Below, in pieces: positions 21,335-32,230 of a stretch of 64,000 nt of DNA; position 1 is the stretch's first letter, and the number at the start of each line of letters is the position of its first letter. A program made the translations under genes and the position numbers. The notes beneath the pieces were generated by a model that was not told the origin of the DNA, searched no databases, and saw nothing but the letters and a program-made list of their open reading frames with translations. Origin of the DNA: Thermothelomyces thermophilus ATCC 42464 (taxonomy: Eukaryota > Ascomycota > Sordariomycetes > Sordariales > Chaetomiaceae); assembly GCF_000226095.1 (NCBI RefSeq), contig NC_016472.1:9672001-9736000 (forward strand), given 5' to 3'.

Positions 21335-23325
21335 TTGGTAGGGCTGAACGCAAATGGCGTCATCTGCAGGTGGGTCTATTGGCAGGCCATTTACCAAATG
21401 GCCAGCGCCCTCCACAGCGCGCGGTAAGATCATGTTAGTGACTGCTACGGATCACATATCGGCAGCTCAATAATTACCTACACATTTACAACGAAATGGA
21501 ACATTAAATTTGCGAAGCTAAACGAATGTTTCAGAGACAAAAAAATGACTATATCGACTATATAACCTCCTAGTAGGCTTATTTGGTAGCAAAAGGCAGC
21601 TACGAGACAGATATAATTAATTACTTGTGGTCAGTACTGTTAAGTCCTCTTTTGACGTGTGTATAATTATACTCCGTAGACAGTACACGGGGTTTCTAAG
21701 AAATTGCTCCCTCAGCAAGGATTGTACCGCCAGTATTAGTAGGTTGTTACTTAAGCGTAACTAACACTCTGCCCTGAGAACCTACCTACCTCAGGTGAGT
21801 ACCTACCTAGGCTCAGAGATTCGACGGAAGGCCCGCGCCGGGCGACAACTGATTCCGTAATTAATAGAGCCAAAGAAGGGGCCGACCAACAAAGTAGACC
21901 CAAAATATCTAGACAGACGGCTGACAGACCAAGCTGCATTTGATTCGAGCCGGATTTGAACATCAGGCGCCTCCGGGCTGCGAATTGAGCCAGAACAGTA
22001 CCACATGGAGGGAAGGTGACACTGACGTCTGTGTCTCCGATTAGCCGCGTTCGAGTTTGATCAGATCCGCGAACCATAATTACCACGACCGGCGGTAGAG
22101 GAGCATGAAGATGATCCAGCGCGCCATTGTCGAGATCATCCCCAACCACCAGCGCCTATCTATGTTTTTGGCCACCAGGGGACCAGCATTAGCATTGTCG
22201 AGCCAGGCTTTCAATGTAGACACTACTCGCATCGCAAACGCATTGCTGTGATGCTGTCTACAAACAAGACTAGCTACCGTGATTGCCAAAGCCGCGAGTT
22301 TATAATGTGAAATGCCTAGTAATCAATCAATAACGCTAGCTCGTAGTTGATAAACATAGAATTGGAGAATCTGCGTGCTGAATGAATTGATACCTAGGTA
22401 ACAGGTTTGCACGAGGCGGGGCCCGGCTTTCCATGGTGATGGTAATTGATGTTTATGGAACACCCGAGGCTTGAAGCTGAGACCCTGCTTTATGGAATCT
22501 CATGCCTTCTCGCGTCGGTGCTCGCATAATAGCTGTCTGCAGAGTGAAGGAAGCGGGTCACTAAAGGCCCCTAAAGGCCCCATGCTAAAAAATGTGAGGC
22601 AAAACCAAAGAAGATTCTTCCCAGGGATTTCGTTCTTTTTTCTTTTGCCCTGTTTGAGTCAGAATGGCCCCCCCTCTCCCCCCTCTTGTCGTTTTGGCAC
22701 GTATTGATCGTCTTTTGATTGCTAAAACATTGCCAAATGCCTATGGATGTTTTCCTTAAGCCTTGAGGATCATTGTCAAAACCGCTGTCAGTTACCGGGT
22801 AGGGTGATAAGCAAAATCCACTGCCTAAAATCCCGGTGCCAATGGCGGATTCGAGGATACGTTCGTAATTAGTATGTCAAATCTTAGATGCCCCTCATAC
22901 GGGTTTTGTTTACGGAACCCTAGGTATCAATAATTATACATTAAGTGTAAACGTGCTGTTGTGGCCGCCGAATTTAGCAGCGCCGCCATTTTCGGGTGCC
23001 TCTATAGTACGGGGCGCCGAGTCACTGTCAGGTATGTACATACTTGGTAACTCTCCGCACAAGTTTCAAGCCCCTAATCAATAGCCGCTATAGTGCCGCT
23101 AACGACCCTTCCCGTTTCTCCATCTACTACCGTCCTAGCCAATTAGTCTCGAAAGCTAGTCTACCCTAGAAATTTAGGTATTTTTTGCTTAAATCCGGTA
23201 TCTATTTCCTACACCTAGTACAGCAGGCCTCAGAATGATGACTCTCGCCCTTTCTGCTCTTCCGGACCATCGACTTGTGGTCGTCAGAATTGGCGGCCGT
23301 ATATTCGACCATCACCGCCGTCGCC
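21335..23325. other. 2-kb gene-poor region after the tRNA
   Basis: Frames of 60-130 codons on the minus strand (about 21751-22289) contain hydrophobic stretches but no recognisable family. Direct repeats 'ctaaaggcccctaaaggccc' lie near 22562. The 9-mer TACTCCGTA occurs at 21670. Regions next to tRNA genes often collect insertions, but none was identified. Confidence 0.4.
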
Positions 23326-23457
23326 ATGGCAGCTTATCGCCTGCCGTGGCCACTCACAGAAGACCGGCGTTATAACGAGGATTTTATCCGGCGCTTCACA
23401 CGACAAGAAGAAGAGAGGCGGATCGCGAAGCGACCGAAGTCAGTGACGGCCGTGTAG
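23326..23457 (+). CDS. Possible small protein of 43 residues
   Basis: The ATG has a strong fungal context (GCCGTCGCCATGGC) and opens a GC-rich frame encoding a highly charged helix ('NEDFIRRFTRQEEERRIAK'). The local GC content is above that of the flanks. No homologue is recognised; it could equally be the end of a decayed gene. Confidence 0.2.
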   Translation: MAAYRLPWPLTEDRRYNEDFIRRFTRQEEERRIAKRPKSVTAV

Positions 23458-23530
23458 CATATAGTGCTCCGTGAACAGTTAAGGAACGCCTGGTTCCTCC
23501 AGCCTGACTAATATGCCGTGGCCCAAGGTT

Positions 23531-24471
23531 TTATTTAGGACAGTATCCGGAACAGGGGCTGTATCGTAGCAATGAGCCGTGCGTCCGAGCCAAAAACTGT
23601 CTTCCGCGAGGCAATTTGGATTTGCACAAACCGCGTATTATGTTTGGCGAACGGGTCTGTCCTCCTGTGTCGAAAGTGAAAAGCTGATCCTTGAGATGGT
23701 CTTCACCACGCAGTCGATCCCGGAGTTGTGCCTTATTGGATAACTGACTGCCAAGATAGACACCCGACAAATTTGAATAGTGGTCCAGCTGGGAATTCTG
23801 ATCGCGAAACATGTCGGGGCCTAAATGATGCCATCTGATATAGGGCCATACTTGGCCAACTGAGTTGTACAGAATGTCGTTCAGCAGAAATGCGCTCTTC
23901 CTGGTAAGCTTTCCTTGCGTCGTCAGGGGAAAATGATTGTCTCGAGCCGCATTAATGAATTACCGTTAACCATACGTAAGGCAGTGTTGCTGAAAACTAT
24001 GAAGCTCTTGGATGTAAAGACCTCTCCGTCCGCCTAGTGATGGAAAGGATGTCGATATATTTCTCCTGGCGAATGCAGCACTTCGCGAGTAATAAGCGAC
24101 ATAATACAGTGGTAATGCCGTCTGGGAGGAGCGAGTTCCACTGTTCTTTTGGCCAGGAATCCTATTTCGCTCAGATTGGAGGGGACTATGTATTTAATTA
24201 GCTTCAAGCACTGATGGCAGGCCACGAAAAGATCGGAGTCGCATTCCAAAAGTAGCATCAATCTCCAGCGTTCTGGGATGCTCATGTCCTGATATAGCTC
24301 TCGAGGAATAAGTGCAAACATTGCCTTGCTAGTCAGACCAAGAGCGGCAGCCGATTCTTTGGGAAGCAGCCCGGACACCTGTTGTCCGAGTTCGGTAGGT
24401 AGGCATGTAAATAAATGGGAAATACTGCCTTTCCTGTCCTCTCCAGACTCGAGATAGCGAAAGTTCGCCAT
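23531..24471 (-). pseudogene. Decayed F-box-like gene
   Basis: The first 145 codons from the ATG at 24471 carry an F-box-like N-terminus ('FTCLPTELGQQVSGLLPKESAAALGLTSKAMF') and the 'DLFVACHQCLKL' segment that follows the F-box in a common fungal family. After an in-frame TAG at about 24036-24034 the same frame remains readable for some 40 codons ('DGEVFTSKSFIVFSNTAL'), then meets TGA; further coding-like pieces in other frames extend to about 23531. No plausible introns remove the stops. I infer a pseudogene; its role before decay would have been ubiquitin-ligase substrate choice. Confidence 0.5.
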
Positions 24472-26583
24472 ATCGGACCGTAGATTCGGATATCGCCGGG
24501 TTGTAGGATCCCATAGTGCTGAAGGTTCTCCTCTCTTTGCAAAAGTATTCTCGCTCTTGTATTCGTCCTCATTCCGGTGGCGATTCGCGGTGTCGTCGAG
24601 GCCAAGAATGATCGATGACCAGACCAGTCACATATCAAAGCCGATAGCGACGAAAATGTTATTAATCTGGGCATTTTCTTGGGATTCCTCGTATTTCTTT
24701 GTCACGACAGATTCCGAGTATCTTCGGCGCGGGCTAGAGCCAGATATAGTAATTAGTTCTCGAACACTTTATTGCGAAGGGTTAGCTATCGTCTCGTAGT
24801 AGCTTCCAAACTTCAGGTGTATTCACACTAACCGGACTTTGGAGACTTAAGCTCTCGGTAGAGGTGTTAAGGCCCAAAGTTCCTGAAATTCCCAACATAT
24901 TTCTAGACATCATTCTCTCGTTCAAAATCCCCGTTCCAATGTCATTTGCTCACAGTGCTTCAATACCTCTGGGTGGCCCAGTCGAGGCAATCCACACGAT
25001 CACAGTTGACACTTTGATAAGGGGAGTTAATGAATTGAGTAATCCCTAGAAAGTTTATATGGAGAAAGAGAGTTCAGGTTTACGCGGTGATCAAACATGT
25101 AGTCTGGTGAATGACCGAGATGTCTGGATCTTTATACGCGCCGCGACACTCAATCAACACATATACGTATTAAAGCTCCTAGAGCCTTTTTATATGCTAT
25201 ACTCTGTTCTATGTGGGAATTAGCTACATACTGTCACTGTCAAGTACCCGCGACTTTCGTTGGAAACACCCCCGATTTAGAATAGGAAAAAGGGCTCAAC
25301 GCAGCTAGGATATGGTAAGGGGTTGACTTTCCATGATGTCTGTCAACTGAGAGATGGTCATTTTCCGACCAGTAATGGTGGAGCTGTATAATTAGCAGCT
25401 CTCTTGATTCTAAGTATATCCTCGCCAACGTACTAGTACTGATAATTAGCTGGTCAACTCTAACACACTCCCTGAAGGATCCTTCTAATTCGAGATAATC
25501 TCCTTGTTCCCGTCATCTTTGTCAGAATCTCTAGGGCTTTGATCTCACGAAGCATCCGGCAAGCTGTGTTCTAGTTCAGCCACGGGGATATGAATGGCAA
25601 ATGGATGGTTTTTGAGGACTTACCTCCAGCAAAAGACACCATCGTTGTTGCCAAGTAAGTCCCACATCTCTCAGGCGCCCCGATTGCCAGTAACTAGACG
25701 GGCTGGCCTATTGTATGGCAGGTCCATCACTATAAGCCAAGCTGATACTTTATCATCTCCTAGCGTAGGAGGTCAGCACCCTATTGCGGAGTGTGGCGAA
25801 CAGATCGAGTACCGTAAGATGGAAGATGGTCTCGAGAAGATCAAGGAAAGTATTTCTCAAATTGTTATGTTAGAGTCGCTTGGAATACCAGGGTTAGTAC
25901 TAAATTGCTGACTTTTGCGACAAGCTCGTCCCAGAAGTGATATAGTGATACATCAAGGAGTAACATTCCATAGAAGGAGCAGCGGCGCGGCTTGTTCAAG
26001 GGAATGCTGACTATCCCAGAGCTGATCATCAGTATTGACGGCGAGGATTATATAGAGTATCGTGTCTTGACAAGATTGTACGAAGAGCGTTGTATTAAGG
26101 AAGTGTGAAGACTCATTGCGGATTACGAACCAAAGCTGGGATAAAGATTTTTTTTTTTTTTTCCGAATAAGTCGTGACGATGTGCCGCCATTTTGGGTAG
26201 CTTGACAATCTTAGGCGCTAGGTCATAGCAAGGTACAACCAGAGAAGAGGAAAGGGGAAAGACGGGGGAGCGCTTGGATTTCGCCGGCCAACAGCACGAA
26301 GTGTACAGTAGCAGCATCGCTCACCGGCTTTGAGAAAGGGGTAACCCAGACTTTAATATAGGGGACAATATTAGATGCAAATGGTGGTCCGGTACCGCCT
26401 GACACAATCCACTTCGCTCAACACAGCAAAAAGGAGTAGCTCAGGAACGACTTGGTTCGTGCAAGAGGATGCATCACAACGAGGGATTACACACTAATCA
26501 TTCTCCGACTGCTAAAATACATGAAGAGGTAGTTTGGCTAGGAGGGACCTTTAGACTGTTGCTTCAGAACATGTCGGATCGAG
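24472..26583. other. 2.1-kb gene-poor region
   Basis: There is a coding-like patch at about 25590-26107 on the plus strand ('KWMVFEDLPPAKDTIVV' followed by a GTAAGT site and, after 150 bases, 'EYRKMEDGLEKIKESISQIV'). It looks like an eroded two-exon gene that I cannot name. A 19-base T run lies at 26145-26163. Confidence 0.4.
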
Positions 26584-28926
26584 CTAGCTCGCCGGCGGTC
26601 TTCGGCCACTCGGTTGATTATCACCGAAACGAATCGAAACGTTCTTGACGACATATTGCAGTTCCTTCTCCAGTTCCTTCTCGAACTCGCCATTTCCTTG
26701 TTTCTGGGCTATCGATCCGCGCTTCCTCTTTCGACGTTGGGTATTCGGGCTGATTGAGCCGAGAGGTTGGTGTAACGTTGCCCGCTCAAAATCCACCACC
26801 ATGACTCTGTCGTTAGATGCATCATATAATAAGTTACGAGGCTCCGCGTCACAATGGAGGACATGTAGCCGATGAAGTTCGGTATATGCCTTCGTTGTCA
26901 AATGTATGGCCGATGACTTGGTGATCTTGTCGACGTATTTGGATAGCGGCTGACCGGCCCAGCTAAGAAGTAGGAAGTGCTCAAACTCATAGCCATCAAA
27001 ATAGTACGGCAGAACCAGATCTATCAGGCCAACGCATACAGGAACGTGCTCTCCCTGTATATGGCTAACCCGGTCGTAGATGGTCTTCTCATGTCGTAGG
27101 CGCCAGAGGTTTTCCGTCTCTACGCCTTTAGCAACAAGCGTATAGCCGTAAGCTGACAGCCGAATCTTGAAGAGCAACCCGACAGCTCCAGATAGGCTTA
27201 GCGGAATGCAGTCAGGTTCCGGACCGCGGTCTTTAGCCAACTGATCGCGAAGGAGACGCAGGAAGTCGTCTTTGCTGATGTGTTTTGGCCCGTGTTTAGC
27301 GGCGTTAGGACAGGCGTGGTCTTTGAATTCTCCAGATATAACCCCACGGAGGCATTGATGTGTGCAGTATTGCGCATCTTGTATTCTTTGTCGTGTCTCC
27401 CCGCCCTGGCTGGCCTCTTTCCTGTCATGCTGGCCAGCCTCTGTCTTGTCATGCTGGCCGGCCTCTTTCTTGTCATCCCGGGCCCGGTTCGTGCCAGAAC
27501 CTGTGCCAGATGTAGCAGCCTTCTTCTGGGAGCGAGTCTGCCGGTGTGCGCTCGGAGAAGGAGGGGCACCTTCTTCATCATCATCGTTGCGAGAAATCAT
27601 CTCGGTGTTGCTCTGCCTGCAATACGAGCGGGTCCGAATCGGCGAACGTGTGAAGCCGCGCCAGCGCTGGGGTTTGTATGGGGAAGCGCGGACTTTCTCT
27701 TTGCGGACTGTTAGGGGGATTTTGCTCAGGATATCGTCGTACTCCATGGCCCAAGTATCAAGCTTTTTGGCGGCGTCATACCATGACAGGGAAGGTGGCG
27801 CCGTATGGAGTGCCTGGATGATAAAGGCGAAGACTTGTGCGACAGCCGTACGGTGAAGCCTGTTCTCGTCGTCGTCAAGAACATCTTGATTCGGCACGCA
27901 CAAATAATGGTAGACCACAGTCGGGTCATCCGGTATATTCAAAAAGACAAAGGCCTGCCCTGTACAGACATAGCCGTACCGAATGCCCTTCCTGACCATG
28001 TAGGAGAAGAGTTGGGTGATGACGGCAGCAGTGAGCGTTTTTGCTGCGAATACGAAATCACTGCCGTCCTTGTTGATCACGTCCCGCTCCGGTTGAATTT
28101 CGGACACCAGGCCTGTAACTAACTCTTCCGTGCTCAGCTTGTGCGGTGCCTTGTATTCGATTGCTAACGCAGGGATATGTGCGCCATCCGATGTTCTGTA
28201 TATGCAGAACTGGTCTGCCTGGCCGCGCTTACCCTTCGAAAGACGGGCGCGTTTGCGGGCCGGTGCGGACGACGTCCGTGCTGACTCCCCAGAGCGGGGA
28301 GTACTTTCCGAACGTTCAGAGACACTGTTTTCGATGGTGGCGAGATTCGTGTGACTCTCAAATATCACGGTCCCACGTAAACCCAGCCGATCGCGAAGCA
28401 GCGGGTCCTCGTATACCGCCTCAACCAACTTTTGTACTGCATTCTCAACGGTTCCACGCTCGTAGTGCCGAAGTCCGTATTCGCAACTGATAGGTTGGAT
28501 CACGGACTGTACATAGTCCAGCTGATGTTGGGATGGAAATACCCGACGGGAAGCGAAGGAAGAGTCAAATAGTTTGTCCCAGATCTCCTCTTGTTTTGCT
28601 GGAAAGTCATCCCATCGAAGGATCCGTCGAGGATAAACTCGGCCGACAGGATCGGTAGTGTCGCCTTGGGTGGTCAAGGCAGGATCGGTAACCACCTTTA
28701 TATTAAGGCTAAGTTTGTGACAAGCCTCAATATAATCCGGCAATTGCAGCGGCTGTGATGCTTTCGCGGCTTCTTCTGCCTCTTCGCGTCGGCGTTGCTC
28801 CTCTGATAAAAGACTCTCGGCCTTTTCGCGCCGGCGTTGCTCCTCTTCGCGTCGGCGTTGCTCCTCTTCGCGTCGACGCCGTTCCTCTTCAAGAGCCAGT
28901 CGCAATTTCGCAATCTCGTCGTTCAT
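26584..28926 (-). CDS. Coiled coil + PD-(D/E)XK nuclease-like + kinase-like fungal protein, single exon
   Basis: An intact intronless frame of 780 residues. Residues 1-60 form a coiled coil built from E-E-Q-R-R-R-E repeats. At about 234-258 'GQADQF..' and 'ALAIEYKAP' give the D...E-x-K spacing of a PD-(D/E)XK nuclease core. A Ser/Lys-rich linker includes three 8-residue repeats. From about 521 comes 'YCTHQCLRGVISG...DHACPN', a Cys block I know from a large fungal family where it precedes a kinase-like domain. The kinase-like domain has 'YGYTLVAKG' (~592, ATP-site Lys), 'RHEKTIYD' (Glu), 'LHCDAEPRNLL' (~690, catalytic D and N) and 'VMVVDFERA' (~711, metal-binding D, DFE instead of DFG), so key residues are kept. 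Nuclease-plus-kinase architectures resemble Crinkler-type effectors and inter-genomic conflict proteins; that link is an inference. Family identity is fairly sure, function is unknown. Confidence 0.85.
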   Translation of the reverse strand: MNDEIAKLRLALEEERRRREEEQRRREEEQRRREKAESLLSEEQRRREEAEEAAKASQPLQLPDYIEACHKLSLNIKVVTDPALTTQGDTTDPVGRVYPRRILRWDDFPAKQEEIWDKLFDSSFASRRVFPSQHQLDYVQSVIQPISCEYGLRHYERGTVENAVQKLVEAVYEDPLLRDRLGLRGTVIFESHTNLATIENSVSERSESTPRSGESARTSSAPARKRARLSKGKRGQADQFCIYRTSDGAHIPALAIEYKAPHKLSTEELVTGLVSEIQPERDVINKDGSDFVFAAKTLTAAVITQLFSYMVRKGIRYGYVCTGQAFVFLNIPDDPTVVYHYLCVPNQDVLDDDENRLHRTAVAQVFAFIIQALHTAPPSLSWYDAAKKLDTWAMEYDDILSKIPLTVRKEKVRASPYKPQRWRGFTRSPIRTRSYCRQSNTEMISRNDDDEEGAPPSPSAHRQTRSQKKAATSGTGSGTNRARDDKKEAGQHDKTEAGQHDRKEASQGGETRQRIQDAQYCTHQCLRGVISGEFKDHACPNAAKHGPKHISKDDFLRLLRDQLAKDRGPEPDCIPLSLSGAVGLLFKIRLSAYGYTLVAKGVETENLWRLRHEKTIYDRVSHIQGEHVPVCVGLIDLVLPYYFDGYEFEHFLLLSWAGQPLSKYVDKITKSSAIHLTTKAYTELHRLHVLHCDAEPRNLLYDASNDRVMVVDFERATLHQPLGSISPNTQRRKRKRGSIAQKQGNGEFEKELEKELQYVVKNVSIRFGDNQPSGRRPPAS
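27413..27484. repeat. 24-bp tandem repeat, three units, in the nuclease-kinase gene
   Basis: Each unit encodes eight residues of the type K-x-E-A-G/S-Q-H/G-D in the linker before the Cys block. Units differ at a few bases, so the array is not brand new. Confidence 0.85.
28785..28895. repeat. Imperfect 21-bp repeats encoding the N-terminal coiled coil
   Basis: Copies of a CGCGTCGGCGTTGCTCCTCTT-like unit encode heptads E-E-Q-R-R-R-E. Unit number probably sets coiled-coil length and may vary between alleles. Confidence 0.75.
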
Positions 28927-30126
28927 TGTGGATGGATGGATGCGGAAATCAACGATCTTCGTATGTCTGCTGTGGAGTTCGATGATGGAGGAAGAAGAGG
29001 CTGACCAGGGCCACCCTGTAGGAAGATGTGGGTGGGTAACCCTGGTGGGGCCGGGAACCTTGGTGAGGCCCGGTCCACCACAGATCCAGATAAGGAGGCT
29101 CTATGCGTTTTGGGTGCCTGTTAACGCATCCCTCCGATTGTCCAGAGATACGAGTTTCTGTGGGTCCTGGTATTATTTCGTTGATCTGCGCCCCTATATT
29201 GACGGTTCATTAGGCAGCAATTTGGGCTGAAGAACAATGTCTTGGATGCCGCTGCCTGGCCCACCTCAGCCACCTGAGCCAATCATACAGTAGGACAGAT
29301 GGACCAATCAGAAGGTTCACCAGTTCATCCTGTGAGCACTATAGCCACTAAAGTCTAGGCACCGTGGCTGATTGTTAGTGAAGATACCTTCTGAAACTTT
29401 AGCGACTTCACATGGTTCGTACACGAAAGCGGTAAGCCATATCTTTTGGTAGCGACATCCGTACAGATAGTCATTAAAGACAACTCTGGGAACTGACACG
29501 ATATGTGGTAAACTCTTTCACCAATGAATTTAGCCATTGCAGCTGCGGAAGGGCCCGTCCGACTCACTAGAGTGTTGTACGAGTTCGCACGCTGACCATA
29601 TCAAGGAGGCTGATTCGGTAAGGATCGTCTTTGAGCGGATTACGCACGTACACTATCCCTACTCTACCAATTACCTCGACAATTGAAGCCACTGGTGCTA
29701 CTGGGGTGAGGAGGGATGCAATTCTTCATGTGATGAACGAAGGACGGAGCGCATAAGGCGAGACAACCATGGCCACCTGCAGTGACATGTCGAGCGGTCA
29801 GGCTATACGGAGGACGTGTTTTACAACGAAACCGTCAATATGAGAAGGGCTCTACTTGAGGACCCGCAGGCAACCTAAAAAAAGGCATAACATAAAAGTG
29901 TCAGCCAAAGAACCATCCTCCTCGGCGCATGAGAAACAATCTGGTAGCTTTCTAACAAGCGGATGACGTCTTTAACCTGCTGTGTATAGCACGATAGTTT
30001 TTACAGCCTCCCGGGTTTCGTCTCCTCCACCAATAATCACCCGCTTCAAAAAGTTACCATGAGCGCCAGGGAGCTGATGGTCGAGGTAATTATGATAAAT
30101 TCAACAGAAAAGCCGCATGATGATTC
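28927..30126. other. Intergenic, no gene seen
   Basis: Upstream region of the nuclease-kinase gene. A 70-codon minus-strand frame near 29355-29567 has no recognisable features. Confidence 0.45.
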
Positions 30127-30384
30127 TCAATATCCTGCCCTTGATGAGACTGTTTTGGAACAAAACACTACCATGTGCGTACAGCGATGATGTCCAGATA
30201 TTGGTACCAGGCAATCGAGGCACTTTTCAAACAAGCTCTTCATCCCAATACTGTAATTGGGCACTGGGTTTTCGCACTGGGACCCTTTTCCCGTAGCATC
30301 AAGACACTCGAGCACAAATGGTTGCTCTTCAATCTCATGCGTACATTCACGATGTTTGGCGCGTGGCATGATGACTTGGCACAT
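30127..30384 (-). CDS. Possible small Cys/His protein (85 residues)
   Basis: The frame starts ATG-TGC ('MCQVIMPRAKHRECTHEIEE') and has Cys/His spacings (C-T-H, C-L-D, C-E-N, C-L-D-C) resembling the many small 'MC...CGH...C...CxxC' proteins of Pezizomycotina, thought to bind zinc. A GTACCA after 'CLDC' could be a splice site, so the last codons are uncertain. The surrounding DNA is gene-poor, and a decayed copy is possible. Function is unknown. Confidence 0.35.
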   Translation of the reverse strand: MCQVIMPRAKHRECTHEIEEQPFVLECLDATGKGSQCENPVPNYSIGMKSLFEKCLDCLVPISGHHRCTHMVVFCSKTVSSRAGY

Positions 30385-31442
30385 ATCGAATACAATCAGA
30401 CCTATAGTAGAAGTGGCAGAGATTCTGTTAGTCTCTAATCCTTCTGGTTCAGATCGCAGTATTTCTGTGATGACTATTTATTTGATATCAGTCATTCTAC
30501 TTCGTTTACTGCCTTGACTGCTTGTAACTTGGTGTGATTGTTCAGAGAGGGAAAAGTCATAGGTAGCACCCTTGTTGATTATATGCTCTGACAGGACTGG
30601 ATCTGTCAAGTCTTTGCTATGAATTGTCGGTATGTGAAGTGGTATTGGTATAGCTAGCAACCTACAGCTACACAGCGGCTGTCTGCATGTAAACAATTTA
30701 CCCATTAAGAGACGTGATTCTCTGGAATACGATCCTTCGACTGGCATCCAGCAGCGGGCTTAGCGCATGACTGGCGCCATGTCGAAAACTGCATGCGTGA
30801 CGCGGAGGACGATCGGGAGGACACAGCGGAAACGGATTTAGTGCAAATTAATCTGCAAGCAGCCTGTGAGTCCTCATACCGGAGGTCTTGTAGTAGAGCC
30901 CTTCTTATATCGACAGGTCCGTTGCAGGTAAGAAGCAGACTATTAAGATGCACTGTTCGCGGAATAGCTACACGGTAGAGGCATGAACCTTTAATTAATA
31001 ACCGGATAGAAACCTCGCTAAAGTACTCACGACGTTTAATTAGGTATTCGAATCTAGTTCGCTGCTTCCGCGTTAACACAGCAGGCGCTCCTCACAGCTT
31101 GGCCGTACAGCTTTGCGTGCTTTGCGCCGAAATCGCAGTTGTGGTTTCTTTCGGACTCGACGGGGACAGCTGTCCAAAACGTGTCAGAGCTCCCGTCTGG
31201 ATATGGGGGAACACAATATTCTGCGTCAGTTCTTACACTGGTTTGCCAAAAGCTAACGTTAGTTAGCCCTGAGCGGCAGAGCTGCTCCAACTTATCTCGA
31301 AGAACCTTTTCCTTATCGCGTGGGAACAACAGCCTCACCACAAATTTTCTGTCAAACAATGAAGGAGTATAGGACCAGAAAAACAAAGTAGAAGATCGAA
31401 AAGTCACTAAATACCCAGCATATTCCTCCGAAACGGCTTCCT
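30385..31442. other. Intergenic, nothing certain
   Basis: One minus-strand frame (about 31407-31054, no ATG at its start) encodes 'DRKFVVRLLFPRDKEKVLRD' and other coding-like stretches but is not recognised; it may be gene debris. Confidence 0.4.
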
Positions 31443-32230
31443 TTATAACGCCTCTTCAATCCATCCGTCCACCTCGCCTAGTGCCCTCTGTGGTTCGTTC
31501 TTTCTTTTGAGTAAAAAACCCTGAATTTCTGCCGGCGAAAACTTTCCAGGCGGGATCTTTGACGCAAACTGCGCCGCCATGCTTTCAAGTTGAGAGTGGT
31601 GCATGCCACTCTCCTGAAGTCGACTATTGTCTTCGCGAGGGGACCTGGACCGGCGCCGGAGGGGCCCTTCTCAAAACCGCGGTGGAGTTATTTAAATACT
31701 CGGCATTGTCAGAGGCGTCGGTTATGTTCTTGCTGGAAGAGATTGCGGAGAACTGGGTGGGTGACGCTCCTCGGGTGTGGCCGCTGCCTCACCATTCTTC
31801 AGCTCGTACTTGGAGCCGTCAGGAAACACGTCGGTCATTTCAAGCTCTGAGTCATCTTCTTCCCATGTGCTTTTTGATGCCGTCTCTGCCGAAAGGGAGC
31901 GCGACTTTAACATGTCCGGCTACGATGCTAGCCACTTCTTCAGGTACAAAATGATTTCGTCACTACTGCTGATTTCGATACTAGCCGTCAAGTGTTTGTA
32001 GAGGAGCCAATTGACGGTTGAGTAAAACTGATCCCAAAGCTTCTTGGCAGGCCAAACGACAGCGAAGGAAGTTCAGGATGTGTGTCGGTTTGATATCGAT
32101 GTATTCGCGGACGACGTTGTGGAAGACCATTAACAGGCCGGTTAAGGGGTTAATTGTAAGCCAGAGATCAGCGAAAGAATCTCGAGGATATTTTCTTGGA
32201 GCCCATTCTCTGTAGATCCGCTGGAACTTT
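31443..32230 (-). pseudogene. BCS1-like AAA ATPase pseudogene lacking the AAA core
   Basis: On the minus strand 'KLWDQFYSTVNWLLYKHLTA' and 'SIEISSSDEIILYLKKWLA', then TAG, then 'KSRSLSAETASKSTWEEDD' match the N-terminal BCS1 domain of the fungal BCS1-like ATPase family. The family's C-terminal helix follows only about 280 bases later ('MAAQFASKIPPGKFSPAEIQ', 'GFLLKRKNEPQRALGEVDGW') and ends at TAA 31445..31443. The ~300-residue AAA module with Walker A, Walker B and SRH that should lie between is absent. Together with the in-frame TAG this shows a dead copy. Relatives are mitochondrial inner-membrane chaperones or uncharacterised fungal paralogues. Confidence 0.7.

Noticed and set aside
21751-22289. 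Minus-strand frames with hydrophobic stretches after the tRNA
   Set aside because: Two short overlapping frames in different phases with no splice joins and no recognisable domain.
31054-31407. 117-codon minus-strand frame
   Set aside because: It starts with GTG, not ATG, in a nuclear fungal context, and no family is recognised; kept only as possible debris.
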